Of a stretch of 43,740 nt of DNA, positions 23,437 through 32,700 are shown piece after piece. The position numbers and the translations under genes were made by a program. Position 1 is the first letter of the stretch. The number at the start of each line of letters is the position of its first letter. This DNA is from JBFMGD01 sp040751775 (lineage in GTDB: Bacteria; Bacillota; Dethiobacteria; DTU022): the NCBI GenBank assembly GCA_040751775.1, contig JBFMGD010000023.1, positions 1-43,740 on the forward strand, given 5' to 3'. Below the pieces are notes generated by a model. The model was not told the origin of the DNA and searched no databases. It worked only from the letters and a program-made list of their open reading frames with translations.

Positions 23437-25614
23437 CTACCAGGGTTTCAAAACCCGGTAGTTGCCGGCCAGCCAATCCTTGATCCCCGAGGTATACCAG
23501 CGGGAAAAACGCCGGTCCGACGGACCGCCGGCCATGGTGGAATGTATCGCTTCCTCCTGGAAATCGGTAATAAACTTGTAAGTCGGTGAAAAAGTGGCTT
23601 CGCGCCCGGCCGATTTAAAAATCTGGCTGATCGAGATCGTGGCTCGGCCGCCGGCCAGTTCGACCGGCCCGTAGTCAAATCCGAGAAATTGGGGCAGCCG
23701 GCCGCCGAAAAACAAGTTTTTCAACATAATCTTGCGTCCGCTCCCATAAGGATTCGGTTCAGCCGCCAAGCCCCTTTTTACCGCTTGCGCCATGATTTCC
23801 TGCCGTTTCTTTCCCTTAAACCAGGCAGAATCCTCACTCAACATAACCCGATCATAGTTCCAATAATAGTCGTGGAACAAGATCGTTTCCGTAACCAGGT
23901 ACTCAAAAACAGCGGCGCCGAAGTTGAGTTCTCCGAACACAATTCTGCCCATTTCCCGGTAGATGCGTTCGAACAGAGTTGCCGCCAGGGAGTCGGAATC
24001 GTAGCACAGATCCCATTCGCGCAGCAGCCTGCCTTTTTCGTTATCAGGCAGCAGCGGTTGCAGCACAGCCATGAATTGCTCCGCCTGCTTGGAATAAAGG
24101 TCGTAGTGCATCCTTTTCATGGATTCCACGCTGTGGTCATCGCGGGCGGCCAATAGCTCAGCGATTCGCCCGGTGCGGTAAGGCGCCATGGCCAGGTTGG
24201 TTGCATTGATTGCGCCGTATCGGTTCAGATCCTGGTTGGCAGTGACGATGAACTGCTCCGGCGGGTTGTAAATAGAAGGATTCTTGCTCCGGTCATGAAA
24301 GCCGCGCCAATCAGAGCGCTCATCCCAACCCGGCAGCGGCAGCAGGCCGCTGCATCCCGCCTCGCGCACGGGAGCGCGCCCGCTCATCTGGTAACCGATA
24401 TTGCCCTCCCGGTCGGCGATCACCCAGTTAAAAGCGGCAAAGTCCAGCGCCGCGAAGCAAGCCATCGCTTCCTTTACGCCGGTGCAGCGGGAAGCCTCCA
24501 GCATCTTCTCCGCCGTCTCCGCGCCGCAATCCCTTGCCGCCGACCAGGCGAAGCATAAATAATAGCCGTCCTCCAGCGGCTCTTGCTCGAGGACACCGTG
24601 CTCATTTTCATAATAGCGAACCGTCACCGGGCGCCCCTTCTTGACGCCGATAGTCTCTTCCCGTACCTTGAAAGGCAGCCAGCGGTCGCCTTTACGGTAG
24701 CAGCCATCTTTTACATCCTCGATAAAATAATCTATTACATCCATATTACCGTATGTCGGCGACCAGGCCAGGTCGCGGGTGCGGCCCAGCGCCGGCCCGG
24801 GGGTGCCCGGTACGGTGGCCCCGGCAAAATAATAATCCCCGGCCTGCATGATTACCTCTTGCCAGATCGCGGGCAGGCGGCTGGTGTCCAGGTGGGGATC
24901 GCCGCACAGAATCGGCCGGCCGGAAGCGCTTTTCTTGCCGGATACTACCCAGTTGTTGCTGCATTGCAGCCGCGGGATCGCCGCCCAATGCACCGTCTCC
25001 GGAACCATCGGTTCGGGAAGCTTCACGCGGCGGATAATTTCCAGGTAATCTTCCCCGGGATCATCGGTCAGATAGGGGAACAGCTCCCTGATCTGGGCCA
25101 GGGGAATCCCTTTTTGAAGCATCTGGACGATAAACCTTTCCATCCAGCCCTGAGTCTCCGTCAGATCGACGATCCCGATCATTTTCGACATCATTATGCA
25201 GTCTGCCGCTGTCCAGGGCCGTGGTTTGTAGCCGATCAGCTTAAACTCAAAGGGCGGCTTAATCGAGGTAAGGCGCATGTTCACCCCGGCGCAATAGGCT
25301 TCTAACAACTCCTTTGCTTCCCCGGACAGCCGCTCCGCCTGGGACAAAGAATCGCCCCACAGGTTATAGCGGCGCATGGTGATATCCAGGTTCAGCAACG
25401 CGGCATCGAGGTGCTCGGCCGCGCTGCCCTTCGCGATCAAGCGGGTCAGCTCCATCGCGACCAGGCGATCATAGGCGTGGACCCACCCCAGTCCGAAATA
25501 CATATCCGCAAAGCAATCCGCCTTGATGCACGGTATGCCGTGCTCATTTCGTTTGACCTTCAGCTCGCCTTTACGCCCCTGCAAGGTCATGGCCTTTCGG
25601 CCTAATTGATCCAT
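23437..25614 (-). CDS. penicillin-acylase-family Ntn-hydrolase
   Basis: A 725-residue precursor of the penicillin G acylase / acyl-homoserine-lactone acylase family. The N-terminal block HGIPCIKADCFADMYFGLGW is typical. The self-cleavage site that exposes the Ser nucleophile is LQC|SNNWVVSG (Ser about 219). GRPILCGDPHLD follows, as in the family. Members hydrolyse amide-linked acyl chains. No signal peptide is visible, unlike many secreted relatives, so it should be cytoplasmic. ATG 25614 lies 2 bp after the CheY-like stop, with GGAGG 7 bp upstream. The two are therefore translationally coupled. The substrate is unknown. Confidence 0.88.
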   Translation of the reverse strand: MDQLGRKAMTLQGRKGELKVKRNEHGIPCIKADCFADMYFGLGWVHAYDRLVAMELTRLIAKGSAAEHLDAALLNLDITMRRYNLWGDSLSQAERLSGEAKELLEAYCAGVNMRLTSIKPPFEFKLIGYKPRPWTAADCIMMSKMIGIVDLTETQGWMERFIVQMLQKGIPLAQIRELFPYLTDDPGEDYLEIIRRVKLPEPMVPETVHWAAIPRLQCSNNWVVSGKKSASGRPILCGDPHLDTSRLPAIWQEVIMQAGDYYFAGATVPGTPGPALGRTRDLAWSPTYGNMDVIDYFIEDVKDGCYRKGDRWLPFKVREETIGVKKGRPVTVRYYENEHGVLEQEPLEDGYYLCFAWSAARDCGAETAEKMLEASRCTGVKEAMACFAALDFAAFNWVIADREGNIGYQMSGRAPVREAGCSGLLPLPGWDERSDWRGFHDRSKNPSIYNPPEQFIVTANQDLNRYGAINATNLAMAPYRTGRIAELLAARDDHSVESMKRMHYDLYSKQAEQFMAVLQPLLPDNEKGRLLREWDLCYDSDSLAATLFERIYREMGRIVFGELNFGAAVFEYLVTETILFHDYYWNYDRVMLSEDSAWFKGKKRQEIMAQAVKRGLAAEPNPYGSGRKIMLKNLFFGGRLPQFLGFDYGPVELAGGRATISISQIFKSAGREATFSPTYKFITDFQEEAIHSTMAGGPSDRRFSRWYTSGIKDWLAGNYRVLKPW

Positions 25615-25616
25615 AT

Positions 25617-26027
25617 TCAACCCTCCGGATCTCCGGTAATAATGTCTTCTTCAGCTCCACCGCTGCTTTCTTCAAGTTTGGCCAGGGCTTCCGCAACCCG
25701 CTTCGGTTGAAACGGCTTCAGCACAAAATCTTTGGCGCCCGCGTTAAGTGCTTCCATGACCAATTCTTTTTGCCCCATTGCACTGACCATGATAATAACG
25801 GCGTTGCTGTCGTAAGCCAGAATTTCCTGGACAGCTTTAATCCCGTTGATTTTAGGCATCGTGATATCCATGGTCATCAGGGACGGCTTGTACTGTTTGT
25901 AAAGTTCAAGCGCTTGCTGCCCGTCCGCTCCTTCCCCGACAACTTCGTACTCGTTATTCTCCAGGATATTTTTCAAACTTAGTCTCATAAAAGCGGTGTC
26001 GTCCACGACGACTGCGGTTTTACTCAA
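25617..26027 (-). CDS. CheY-like single-domain response regulator
   Basis: A 136-residue receiver domain. Acidic pocket D9-D10, phospho-acceptor D54 (LMTMDITMPKING), switch Ser82 (MVSAMG) and Lys104 (FVLKPF) are all present. A short acidic tail (GGAEEDIITGD) replaces any output domain. It could act on chemotaxis, sporulation or a phosphorelay. No kinase or chemotaxis gene is adjacent. It is the first gene of a two-gene unit with the penicillin-acylase-family hydrolase. Confidence 0.9.
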   Translation of the reverse strand: MSKTAVVVDDTAFMRLSLKNILENNEYEVVGEGADGQQALELYKQYKPSLMTMDITMPKINGIKAVQEILAYDSNAVIIMVSAMGQKELVMEALNAGAKDFVLKPFQPKRVAEALAKLEESSGGAEEDIITGDPEG

Positions 26028-26491
26028 AAAGAATCACCCCTTGTTCAGTGCTGAAGATACCCATTCAACCGGATTGGTTGAAAAGTATTATTCCATGGCA
26101 CGACACCCTGTTCCTGCACCTGCCGGAAATAAATCCAGATGTAACAAACATATAATCGCATTGTAATATTGCTGAAATCCGGCGGTTTTATAATTCAAAT
26201 AACCCCTCTTTTAATATATCAGACGCAGCCGTCAGGCTGCGTCGCGTTTATTCATAGAGGTGTCAGAGAACCGTCCGTATGCTTCTATGCTTCCTCTTGG
26301 CAATAATCAACGATCAGGGCAGACTGCGCGGCTTAATCTATCATTTACCACTTGCCGTTGTTCCAGGCACCAGCATGCCGGTGAGGTCACGCGCCGCGGA
26401 GGTCAGATCGTACATTCTGCGCGTATAAGCGGTATTATGCAGCGAGGAAGGTACTTATCCACCTGCTGGAACCCTCTCTGTCCAGAATATT
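26028..26491. other. 464-bp intergenic region with two hairpin elements
   Basis: No convincing gene. A 106-codon plus-strand frame here overlaps the FAAL gene and has no ribosome site. A perfect 9-bp stem GACGCAGCC / GGCTGCGTC lies at 26222-26243, followed on the plus strand by GCGTTTATT. GGTGTCAGAGAACCGTCC at 26259-26276 matches 16 of 18 bases of the hairpin at 38070. Confidence 0.5.
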
Positions 26492-28231
26492 CTATTCCTC
26501 TGCCTCTACCAGCTTTAACTGCTCTTGCAGGTACTGCTTGCGGCAAAGGCTTCTTTGCAGTTTGCCCGAACTGGTTTTAGGCAGTGTTCCCGGATGGACC
26601 AGCATGATATCCCGCGGCGGAATGGCGCACACATCGATTACCCGGTTGCGAATCTCCCGGCGCACCTCTGCTAGGTTTTCCGCGCGCACTTCGGCCACAA
26701 CCACGATATTCTCTTTCCCTTTGCTGCCCGTAACACCGAAAGCGATTACATTACCGGCGCGCACCCCTTCCAGGGTGCCGATCGCCCGTTCCAAATCTTC
26801 CGGGAAAATGTTCCGGCCGCCGACAATGATTACATCTTTAATCCGGCCGCAGATGACCAGTTCCGGCGGCCCGCCGTCGGGGCCTCCCACAAAGTAGGCC
26901 AAATCACCGGTGCGCAGCCAGCCATCGTGAAACAAGGCGGCGGTCAAATCGGGGCGCTTGTAGTAACCGGTGGTCACCGATGTGCCCCGGATTTCCAACT
27001 CGCCCACTTCCCGCTCTTCCCGCACCTCGCCGGTAGCCGGATCACAGACGCGCATCTCCAACCCCGGTATGGGACGGCCGAGCAAAGGCAAACGCCGGGT
27101 AGTGGAAAGCCTGGGGTCAGCCCGGCGGGCCACTTTTTCGCTTTCCAAAGTCGCCCGGTCCACAGCATCACACGCCATCCCCCGCAGCGGCGGGGGAAAG
27201 CTGCCGCCGATTGCCACCTCGGCCATACCGAAAGCGCAAAAAACCGCCCCCGGATTAAAGCCGAACGGCGCCGCCTGCGCGACAAACTTCTCCACGGCGT
27301 CGGGATCAACCGGTTCGGCGCCGTTGAGAGCAATCCGAACAGCCGAGAGATCCAGCTGCTCGCCGGAATCACTGAACCGTTTGAGGGCGCGGGTAGCGAG
27401 AACCCACGAAAAATTGGGTCCGGAGGTAACCGTGCCGCGAAAATCGTGCATCCAGCGCATCCAGTCTCCCGGCCGGTTAAGAAAATCCTGGGGTGAAGCC
27501 AGCACCAAGGAACAGCCCATGGTCATCGGCACGGTCAGCAGGCCGATTAAACCCATATCATGATAGAGCGGCAGCCAGGAAACAAATATATCCTCTTCCA
27601 CTACCTCGGCCGCCGTAATCATGCCGTCGATATTGGAGCCGAGGACATGGTGCGGCAGCATGACTCCTTTCGGATCCGCCGTGGAGCCGGAGGTAAATTG
27701 CAGGATCGCCAGGCGCTCCAGGTCATCGGAGACCTCCCGGTAGTCTTCGGCAGCCGGGCGGCCCGGCCCGGGCTGGATGTCGGTCAGCAATTCGATTGGC
27801 GGATCTCCCTCTGCCGACTCGTAGTAAGCGGCCAGGTCGGGATCGAGCAGCAGCAGGTTAACCTCGCCGTGCCGCATGTGCGCCCGGGTTTGCAGCATGA
27901 ACTCTTCCAGGGAATTGAGGCGCATCGGCAAGGGCAGCATGATCACACAGGCGCCGGCCAGCCATATACCCTGCACGGCGGTAACCAGAGGGCGGGTAGT
28001 CGGTCCCAAGATGGCAATACGGTCACCGGGCACGACACCCCGGGACTGTAAAGCGGCAGCCACAGCCAGGGCATCCCGGTGCAGCTGCGCCCAGGTTATT
28101 TTATCCGGCGCGGCACCGGGACCGGCCGCGGAACCGACAAAGGTAATCGTGTTGGTGCCTTTCGCGACCCGGCGCAGGCGGGGTCCGAGAGGTTCTGTTT
28201 TTCTGTTCAAATGTGCAGCTTGGTCAGGCAT
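26492..28231 (-). CDS. fatty acyl-AMP ligase (FAAL-like adenylate-forming enzyme)
   Basis: A 579-residue ANL-superfamily enzyme. The P-loop is LQFTSGSTADPKGVMLPH, followed by SWLPLYHDMGLIG, a hallmark of the FAAL branch that feeds acyl-adenylates to carrier proteins. LRTGDLAYF and KDVIIVGGRNIFPEDLE are the later core motifs. GTLPKTSSGKLQRS holds the C-terminal catalytic Lys. The start is ATG with GAGGAGGAG upstream. The GNAT-like gene ends 21 bp upstream on the same strand. No acyl-carrier protein, PKS or NRPS gene is nearby, so the acyl acceptor is unknown. Confidence 0.88.
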   Translation of the reverse strand: MPDQAAHLNRKTEPLGPRLRRVAKGTNTITFVGSAAGPGAAPDKITWAQLHRDALAVAAALQSRGVVPGDRIAILGPTTRPLVTAVQGIWLAGACVIMLPLPMRLNSLEEFMLQTRAHMRHGEVNLLLLDPDLAAYYESAEGDPPIELLTDIQPGPGRPAAEDYREVSDDLERLAILQFTSGSTADPKGVMLPHHVLGSNIDGMITAAEVVEEDIFVSWLPLYHDMGLIGLLTVPMTMGCSLVLASPQDFLNRPGDWMRWMHDFRGTVTSGPNFSWVLATRALKRFSDSGEQLDLSAVRIALNGAEPVDPDAVEKFVAQAAPFGFNPGAVFCAFGMAEVAIGGSFPPPLRGMACDAVDRATLESEKVARRADPRLSTTRRLPLLGRPIPGLEMRVCDPATGEVREEREVGELEIRGTSVTTGYYKRPDLTAALFHDGWLRTGDLAYFVGGPDGGPPELVICGRIKDVIIVGGRNIFPEDLERAIGTLEGVRAGNVIAFGVTGSKGKENIVVVAEVRAENLAEVRREIRNRVIDVCAIPPRDIMLVHPGTLPKTSSGKLQRSLCRKQYLQEQLKLVEAEE

Positions 28232-28252
28232 CTTCGCTCCTCCTCCTCATCA

Positions 28253-29389
28253 TTACAGCTCTTTACGATAGATGCGGTATACTTTATACAGTTCACCGCC
28301 GGCCTTTTTTGCGTCGAGATTCATCTGCGTGTTAAATTCATGTATAGTCGAACCCTCGCCGAACGTATAACCCAAACGGCAAGCGTTGAGCATGGTATAG
28401 TAATAAAGCGCGGCGGCCACGCCCTTCTTGCGCCAGGCCGGCGTCACGAAGAGGATAAACAGCCGTATCCCGGTGATCGATTTTTTGAGCATCAGGAACC
28501 TGATCGCCCCCAGGGGAAAGAGCCGGCCGTTCATCAGGGGCAAAACCTGGTTGTAATCGGGTAAGGCCACGGAAAAGCCGGCCGGTTTTCCGTCCGGTCC
28601 CTCGATGATCAGAATCAAGTCCGGCACAGCCAACTGTTTCAACTTGGTTGTCTCGGCCTCGATCTCTTCCAGGCTGGGCGGAATTATATCCGGCCATTCA
28701 GGCATGGATCGATCCAAAATATCTTTAATCAACAACATTTCGGTTTGCAGCGACTTCAGGTTGATCGACCGCACGGTGAAACCATAGCGCTTTTGCGCCG
28801 CCTCCACACCTCTTTTCAACCGATCCGAAGGGCCATTTGCCAGATCGTAATAGTAGGCATGCCGATCAAACTCTTTTTCAAAACCAAAGCCGTCGAAAAA
28901 TTCCATGTAAAAGGGAGGATTATATGAGTTCAGTAAAACCGGCGGCGAATCAAAACCCTTGATCAAGAGACCCCGGTAGTCATCACCGTTGCTCGGTGAC
29001 TGCGGTCCTGAAACTGAGGCCGCGCCTTGGCTGCGCAGCCAGTTTAACCCGGCCTCAAAAAGCGATTCCGCTACGGCATAATCTTCAATACTTTCGAAAA
29101 GTGTAAGATAGCTTAAATTTTTACTTTTCGCCCGGTTCAAGTGAAGATCCATCCCCACACCGAGCCGCCCTACCGTCTTGCCGTGCCGCTCGGCGAGAAA
29201 ATGCCGGTGCGGTCCTAAGCGCAGCAGGACATTTTTTTGGGGATCAAGCGTACTATGCATATCCTGCAATAAAGGAGGAACCCAGTGCGGATCCTGGCGA
29301 TAGAGACGCCACGGCAGTTCAACAAATTTCTTACGATCACTTTTCGTAACCACCGGCCTGATTGTTACTTTTCCTTCCAGAGAAACCAC
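28253..29389 (-). CDS. GNAT-fold acyltransferase-like protein (YghO-like)
   Basis: A 378-residue protein starting VTIRPVVTKSDRKKFVELPW and DPHWVPPLL, which is typical of a family annotated as GNAT-like or YghO-like. The C-terminal half has the acetyltransferase-type segment GIRLFILFVTPAWRKKGVAA, where RKKGVA is the acyl-CoA pyrophosphate loop. The start is GTG 29389. The gene lies 21 bp upstream of the FAAL gene, so the two probably form an operon. The substrate is unknown; a link to lipid or acyl-amide metabolism is inference from the neighbour. Confidence 0.7.
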   Translation of the reverse strand: MVSLEGKVTIRPVVTKSDRKKFVELPWRLYRQDPHWVPPLLQDMHSTLDPQKNVLLRLGPHRHFLAERHGKTVGRLGVGMDLHLNRAKSKNLSYLTLFESIEDYAVAESLFEAGLNWLRSQGAASVSGPQSPSNGDDYRGLLIKGFDSPPVLLNSYNPPFYMEFFDGFGFEKEFDRHAYYYDLANGPSDRLKRGVEAAQKRYGFTVRSINLKSLQTEMLLIKDILDRSMPEWPDIIPPSLEEIEAETTKLKQLAVPDLILIIEGPDGKPAGFSVALPDYNQVLPLMNGRLFPLGAIRFLMLKKSITGIRLFILFVTPAWRKKGVAAALYYYTMLNACRLGYTFGEGSTIHEFNTQMNLDAKKAGGELYKVYRIYRKEL

Positions 29390-29469
29390 CTACCCGTTCG
29401 ACTTAATTATGCATACTTCTGCATTTGCCCATAAATTCCTTTTTGTGAACAGGTGCAGCCGCCATTGAT

Positions 29470-29496
29470 AAAACACCGTCCCAACCGGACGGTGTT
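29470..29496 (-). terminator. terminator of the ferredoxin gene
   Basis: An 11-bp perfect stem AAACACCGTCC / GGACGGTGTTT with a 5-nt loop, 33 bp after the ferredoxin stop and ahead of the GNAT-like gene. The minus-strand tail is TTTTATC. Confidence 0.65.
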
Positions 29497-29528
29497 TCCA
29501 GAAAAATTGTTGCGCGGACAAAAAGCTT

Positions 29529-29723
29529 TCAATCGCTGATTTCAATCGCTTCCGTGGGACACTCCTCCGCGGCTTCACGACAGCAGTCTTGCATCTCAGG
29601 CGGAATCTCTTTAACCGTCACGAAGGCGCTTTCATCAGCCAACTGAAATATATCCGGGCAGAGGTCGGCGCAAAGGCCGCAAAAGATGCATTCTTCGTTT
29701 ACATACGCTTCCAAGAGGCTCAC
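29529..29723 (-). CDS. [4Fe-4S] ferredoxin
   Basis: A 64-residue single-cluster ferredoxin. Ligands are in CIFCGLCADLCP (CxxCxxxxxCP, where Cys11, Cys14 and one further Cys bind) and ECPTEAIE near the C-terminus. The extra C-C pair at QDCCREA resembles the Bacillus/Desulfovibrio one-cluster type, where two Cys can form a disulfide. It is a low-potential electron carrier; the partner is unknown. The ATG has GGAGGGTGAGCC upstream. It is monocistronic, judging by the hairpin that follows. Confidence 0.9.
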   Translation of the reverse strand: MSLLEAYVNEECIFCGLCADLCPDIFQLADESAFVTVKEIPPEMQDCCREAAEECPTEAIEISD

Positions 29724-29798
29724 CCTCCTCCAGTTATTAGATTACGGCATCATTCTAGCCTCTTGGGTATAAGACTATACCCGGCAAACCGAAGGATA

Positions 29799-32700
29799 TT
29801 AGATCACCAATAAAAACAGCTTAACCAACTCGGGATCGAACTGTATGCCGGCGCAACGTTTCAGTTCCGCGAGGGCGGCCTTTTTTGTTTTAACCTTACT
29901 GTAAGGCCTTTCATGAGTCATGGCGTCATAGGCATCGACTATGGCCAGGATCCGGCATTCCACCGGTATTTCTCTCCCTTTAAGCTTGAGGGGATATCCC
30001 GTGCCGTCCCACCGTTCATGGTGCTTTAAAATCAAGTCAGCCACCCCTGCAATATCAGGTGAAGAAACGGCAATACGATAACCTTTCTCCGGATGCCGGC
30101 GCATAATCTCCCATTCCTCTTCTGTAAGTGAACCTTTTTTAAATAAGATGCTGTCGGGTATACCCACTTTTCCCAGGTCGTGCACCTGGGCTAAAAGGGC
30201 CAGGTCGGACAACTGCCGGGTTGTCAAGTTTAGCTTGATCCCTACTTTCCGGCAGAGTTCTGCCAGCCGCTGGGCATGGCCCTCGGTGATATAGTCTCGC
30301 TCAGCGAGGGCCGCCAGGAGAGCCTGCACGATCTGACTGCGGGCGCTGTCGCTCCGGTAGAGCTTGTCGCGGTACATCAGGTCATCGGCACGCTTGAATA
30401 GCTCGTTTAACGATGTCTCCCCGCTTTCAATAGTAGCCACCCCCAGGGAAAGGCTTAAAGGAAATTCGGCATGTTTTTCATTATACAGGGCAATGTTTTC
30501 CCTGATGCGGCCGGAAATTTTTTCACCGGTTTTATCGTCCGTGCGGGGCAGGATGGCGGTGAATTCGTCGCCTCCCACCCGGGCCAGGATATCGGAACCC
30601 CGGATCGAATCCCGTAGAACACCGGCACAGGCGATCAGCTGCTGGTCACCTTGAATATGACCGATGGTATCATTGACTAACTTCAATCCGTCCAGGTCGG
30701 CGGAGATAATCGTGATTGGATAACTGCGGCTGCCGTCCAGGCGCTTGAGTTCCGCTTCAAAGAAAGTTCGATTATAGAGACCGGTCAACTGGTCATGCAG
30801 GCTTAAATAGCGCAGCTGCTCTTCAACCCTGATCCGTTCAGTAATGTCCCGCACCACCCCCCTGAACCCGGTGATCGAACCTTCCTTATTCCGAATCGGT
30901 GAGATGGAGAACTCTCCAAAAATGGTGCTGCCGCCTTTGCAGACTATCTCCGTGGTAAAAGCGCGGTCAGAGCGCTCCGATACAAAAACCTGTTTGAAGG
31001 TATTGAAAACAGCCTTCGGATCCTTAAATAAGCGCCGAAAACTCATCCCCTGCAGTTGAGCTTGTTGATAACCAAGCACCTGGCAGGCGGCCTCATTACA
31101 GAAAGTAATCTTTCCGGTCAGGTCTACTTCATAATACCCTTCTTCGATGGAAGCCAGGATCTCCCGGTATCTTTCTTCCGACTTTCTTAAATCTTCCGCA
31201 ACTTTTTTCTCTTCAGTGATATCCCGCACAAAGGTAACCACTTCGTTGGCGCCGCTGACGATGCAGCGTGCTTCAAACTCAAGCAGACCGGCAGGGGTTT
31301 TCAGGCTGTATTCAATAGTCTGCAATTGGCCGGTTTGCAAAGACCTTTCAATGCAGGCCAGCAGATTCCGCGCCAGTTCCGCCGGCAGGACTTCATCGAC
31401 TGTTTTTCCCAACATCTGATCAAGAGGATAGTACAGTTTATCCGGGTCATGGTGTAAGATGTCGAGGTAACGGCCGTGCCGATTAAAACGGATAAGCATA
31501 TCGGGGATAGCTTCCACGATCGAACCCTTGAGGATTTCACTGGCCTGGAGAGCATCGTATACCTGTTTTTGTTCTGTAATATCCTCACCGATACAGAGGT
31601 ACTCCAGCAGCACCCCTTCCCGGTCAAACAGGGCCCGGTTGCTCCACCTGATCCAACGCGATTGTCCATCGTGCGCTTGATTGGCATGTTCATGGGCCGC
31701 GACGGCCTGATCCGGGGTTAGAGAAGTAAGGAGCCGCTCAACCTTTTTATAGGTATCGGGAGGGATATAAAAACAGAGTTTATCACCGATAATCTCCTCG
31801 CGCTTCTTACCCATGAACCGGCAGTAAGCGTCATTGGCAAAGGTGAAAGTCTTGTCGGGAGAGAGCCGGCAAAGCAGCGCCGGAATGTCTTCCACCATGG
31901 TCCGATACCATTCCCGGCTCTGCCTGACCGCCTCTTCGGCAGCCATTTGCTCGTTGATATCACGAATCGATTCAATCACGCCGACCGGGTTTCCCTTGCG
32001 GTCATAGAGCGGCGTGGCCTTGGCCCAAAAATAGGTACCCGTTGCGCCGACCATGGGGCAAAAACTTTCGCTGATCAGCGATTTGTCCGCTTCGCGCTTA
32101 ATGGAGAGAAAACTCTTTTCAACGGCGCTGTCCGGCTGAAAAACGAGGTCGATCAGGATGGGGCGCCGGTGCCCGTAAAAAGGCACCGCGTAGGCATACT
32201 CCCCCCGCCCTAAAATCTCCGCCGCCTTAATGCCGGTCGTCTTTTCCATGACCCGGTTCCAGGCGATAACCTTACCGTCCATATCGATGGCAAAGGTCGC
32301 ATCCGGCAGCGATTCAATGATATCGTGCAAGCGCTGCTGGGATTCATCCAGGGCCTCTTCAGCGCGCTTGCGATCCGTGATATCCAGCCCGAATTTGATC
32401 AGAGCCGTCACGGCGCCGCCTTCATCCAGCACCGGGTAACCGCGCAGCAGCAGGACCCGGCCGTCCGGGATAACCACTTCGCCGTGCCGGGGATGCCCCG
32501 TATCACGCGCTTCAACAAGCGGGCATTCCGCGCACGGTTCGGACCGGTTATACCATATTTCATAGCAGTGGCGGCCAACCAAAGTTTGAGGCGGCTGTGA
32601 TAGCATCTCCCCATAGGCGTTATTGGCCCAGCGGATACGCAAATCGCGGTCGCAATAAGCAAATATCTCGGCGGTGCTGTTCAGGATCAGCGATTTCTCG

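Noticed and set aside
26260..26580. A 106-codon plus-strand frame in the gap beside the FAAL gene
   Set aside because: It overlaps the FAAL 3' end and has no ribosome site or protein-like composition.
29390..29578. A 62-codon minus-strand frame between ferredoxin and the GNAT-like gene
   Set aside because: It overlaps the ferredoxin gene in another frame and crosses a terminator hairpin.
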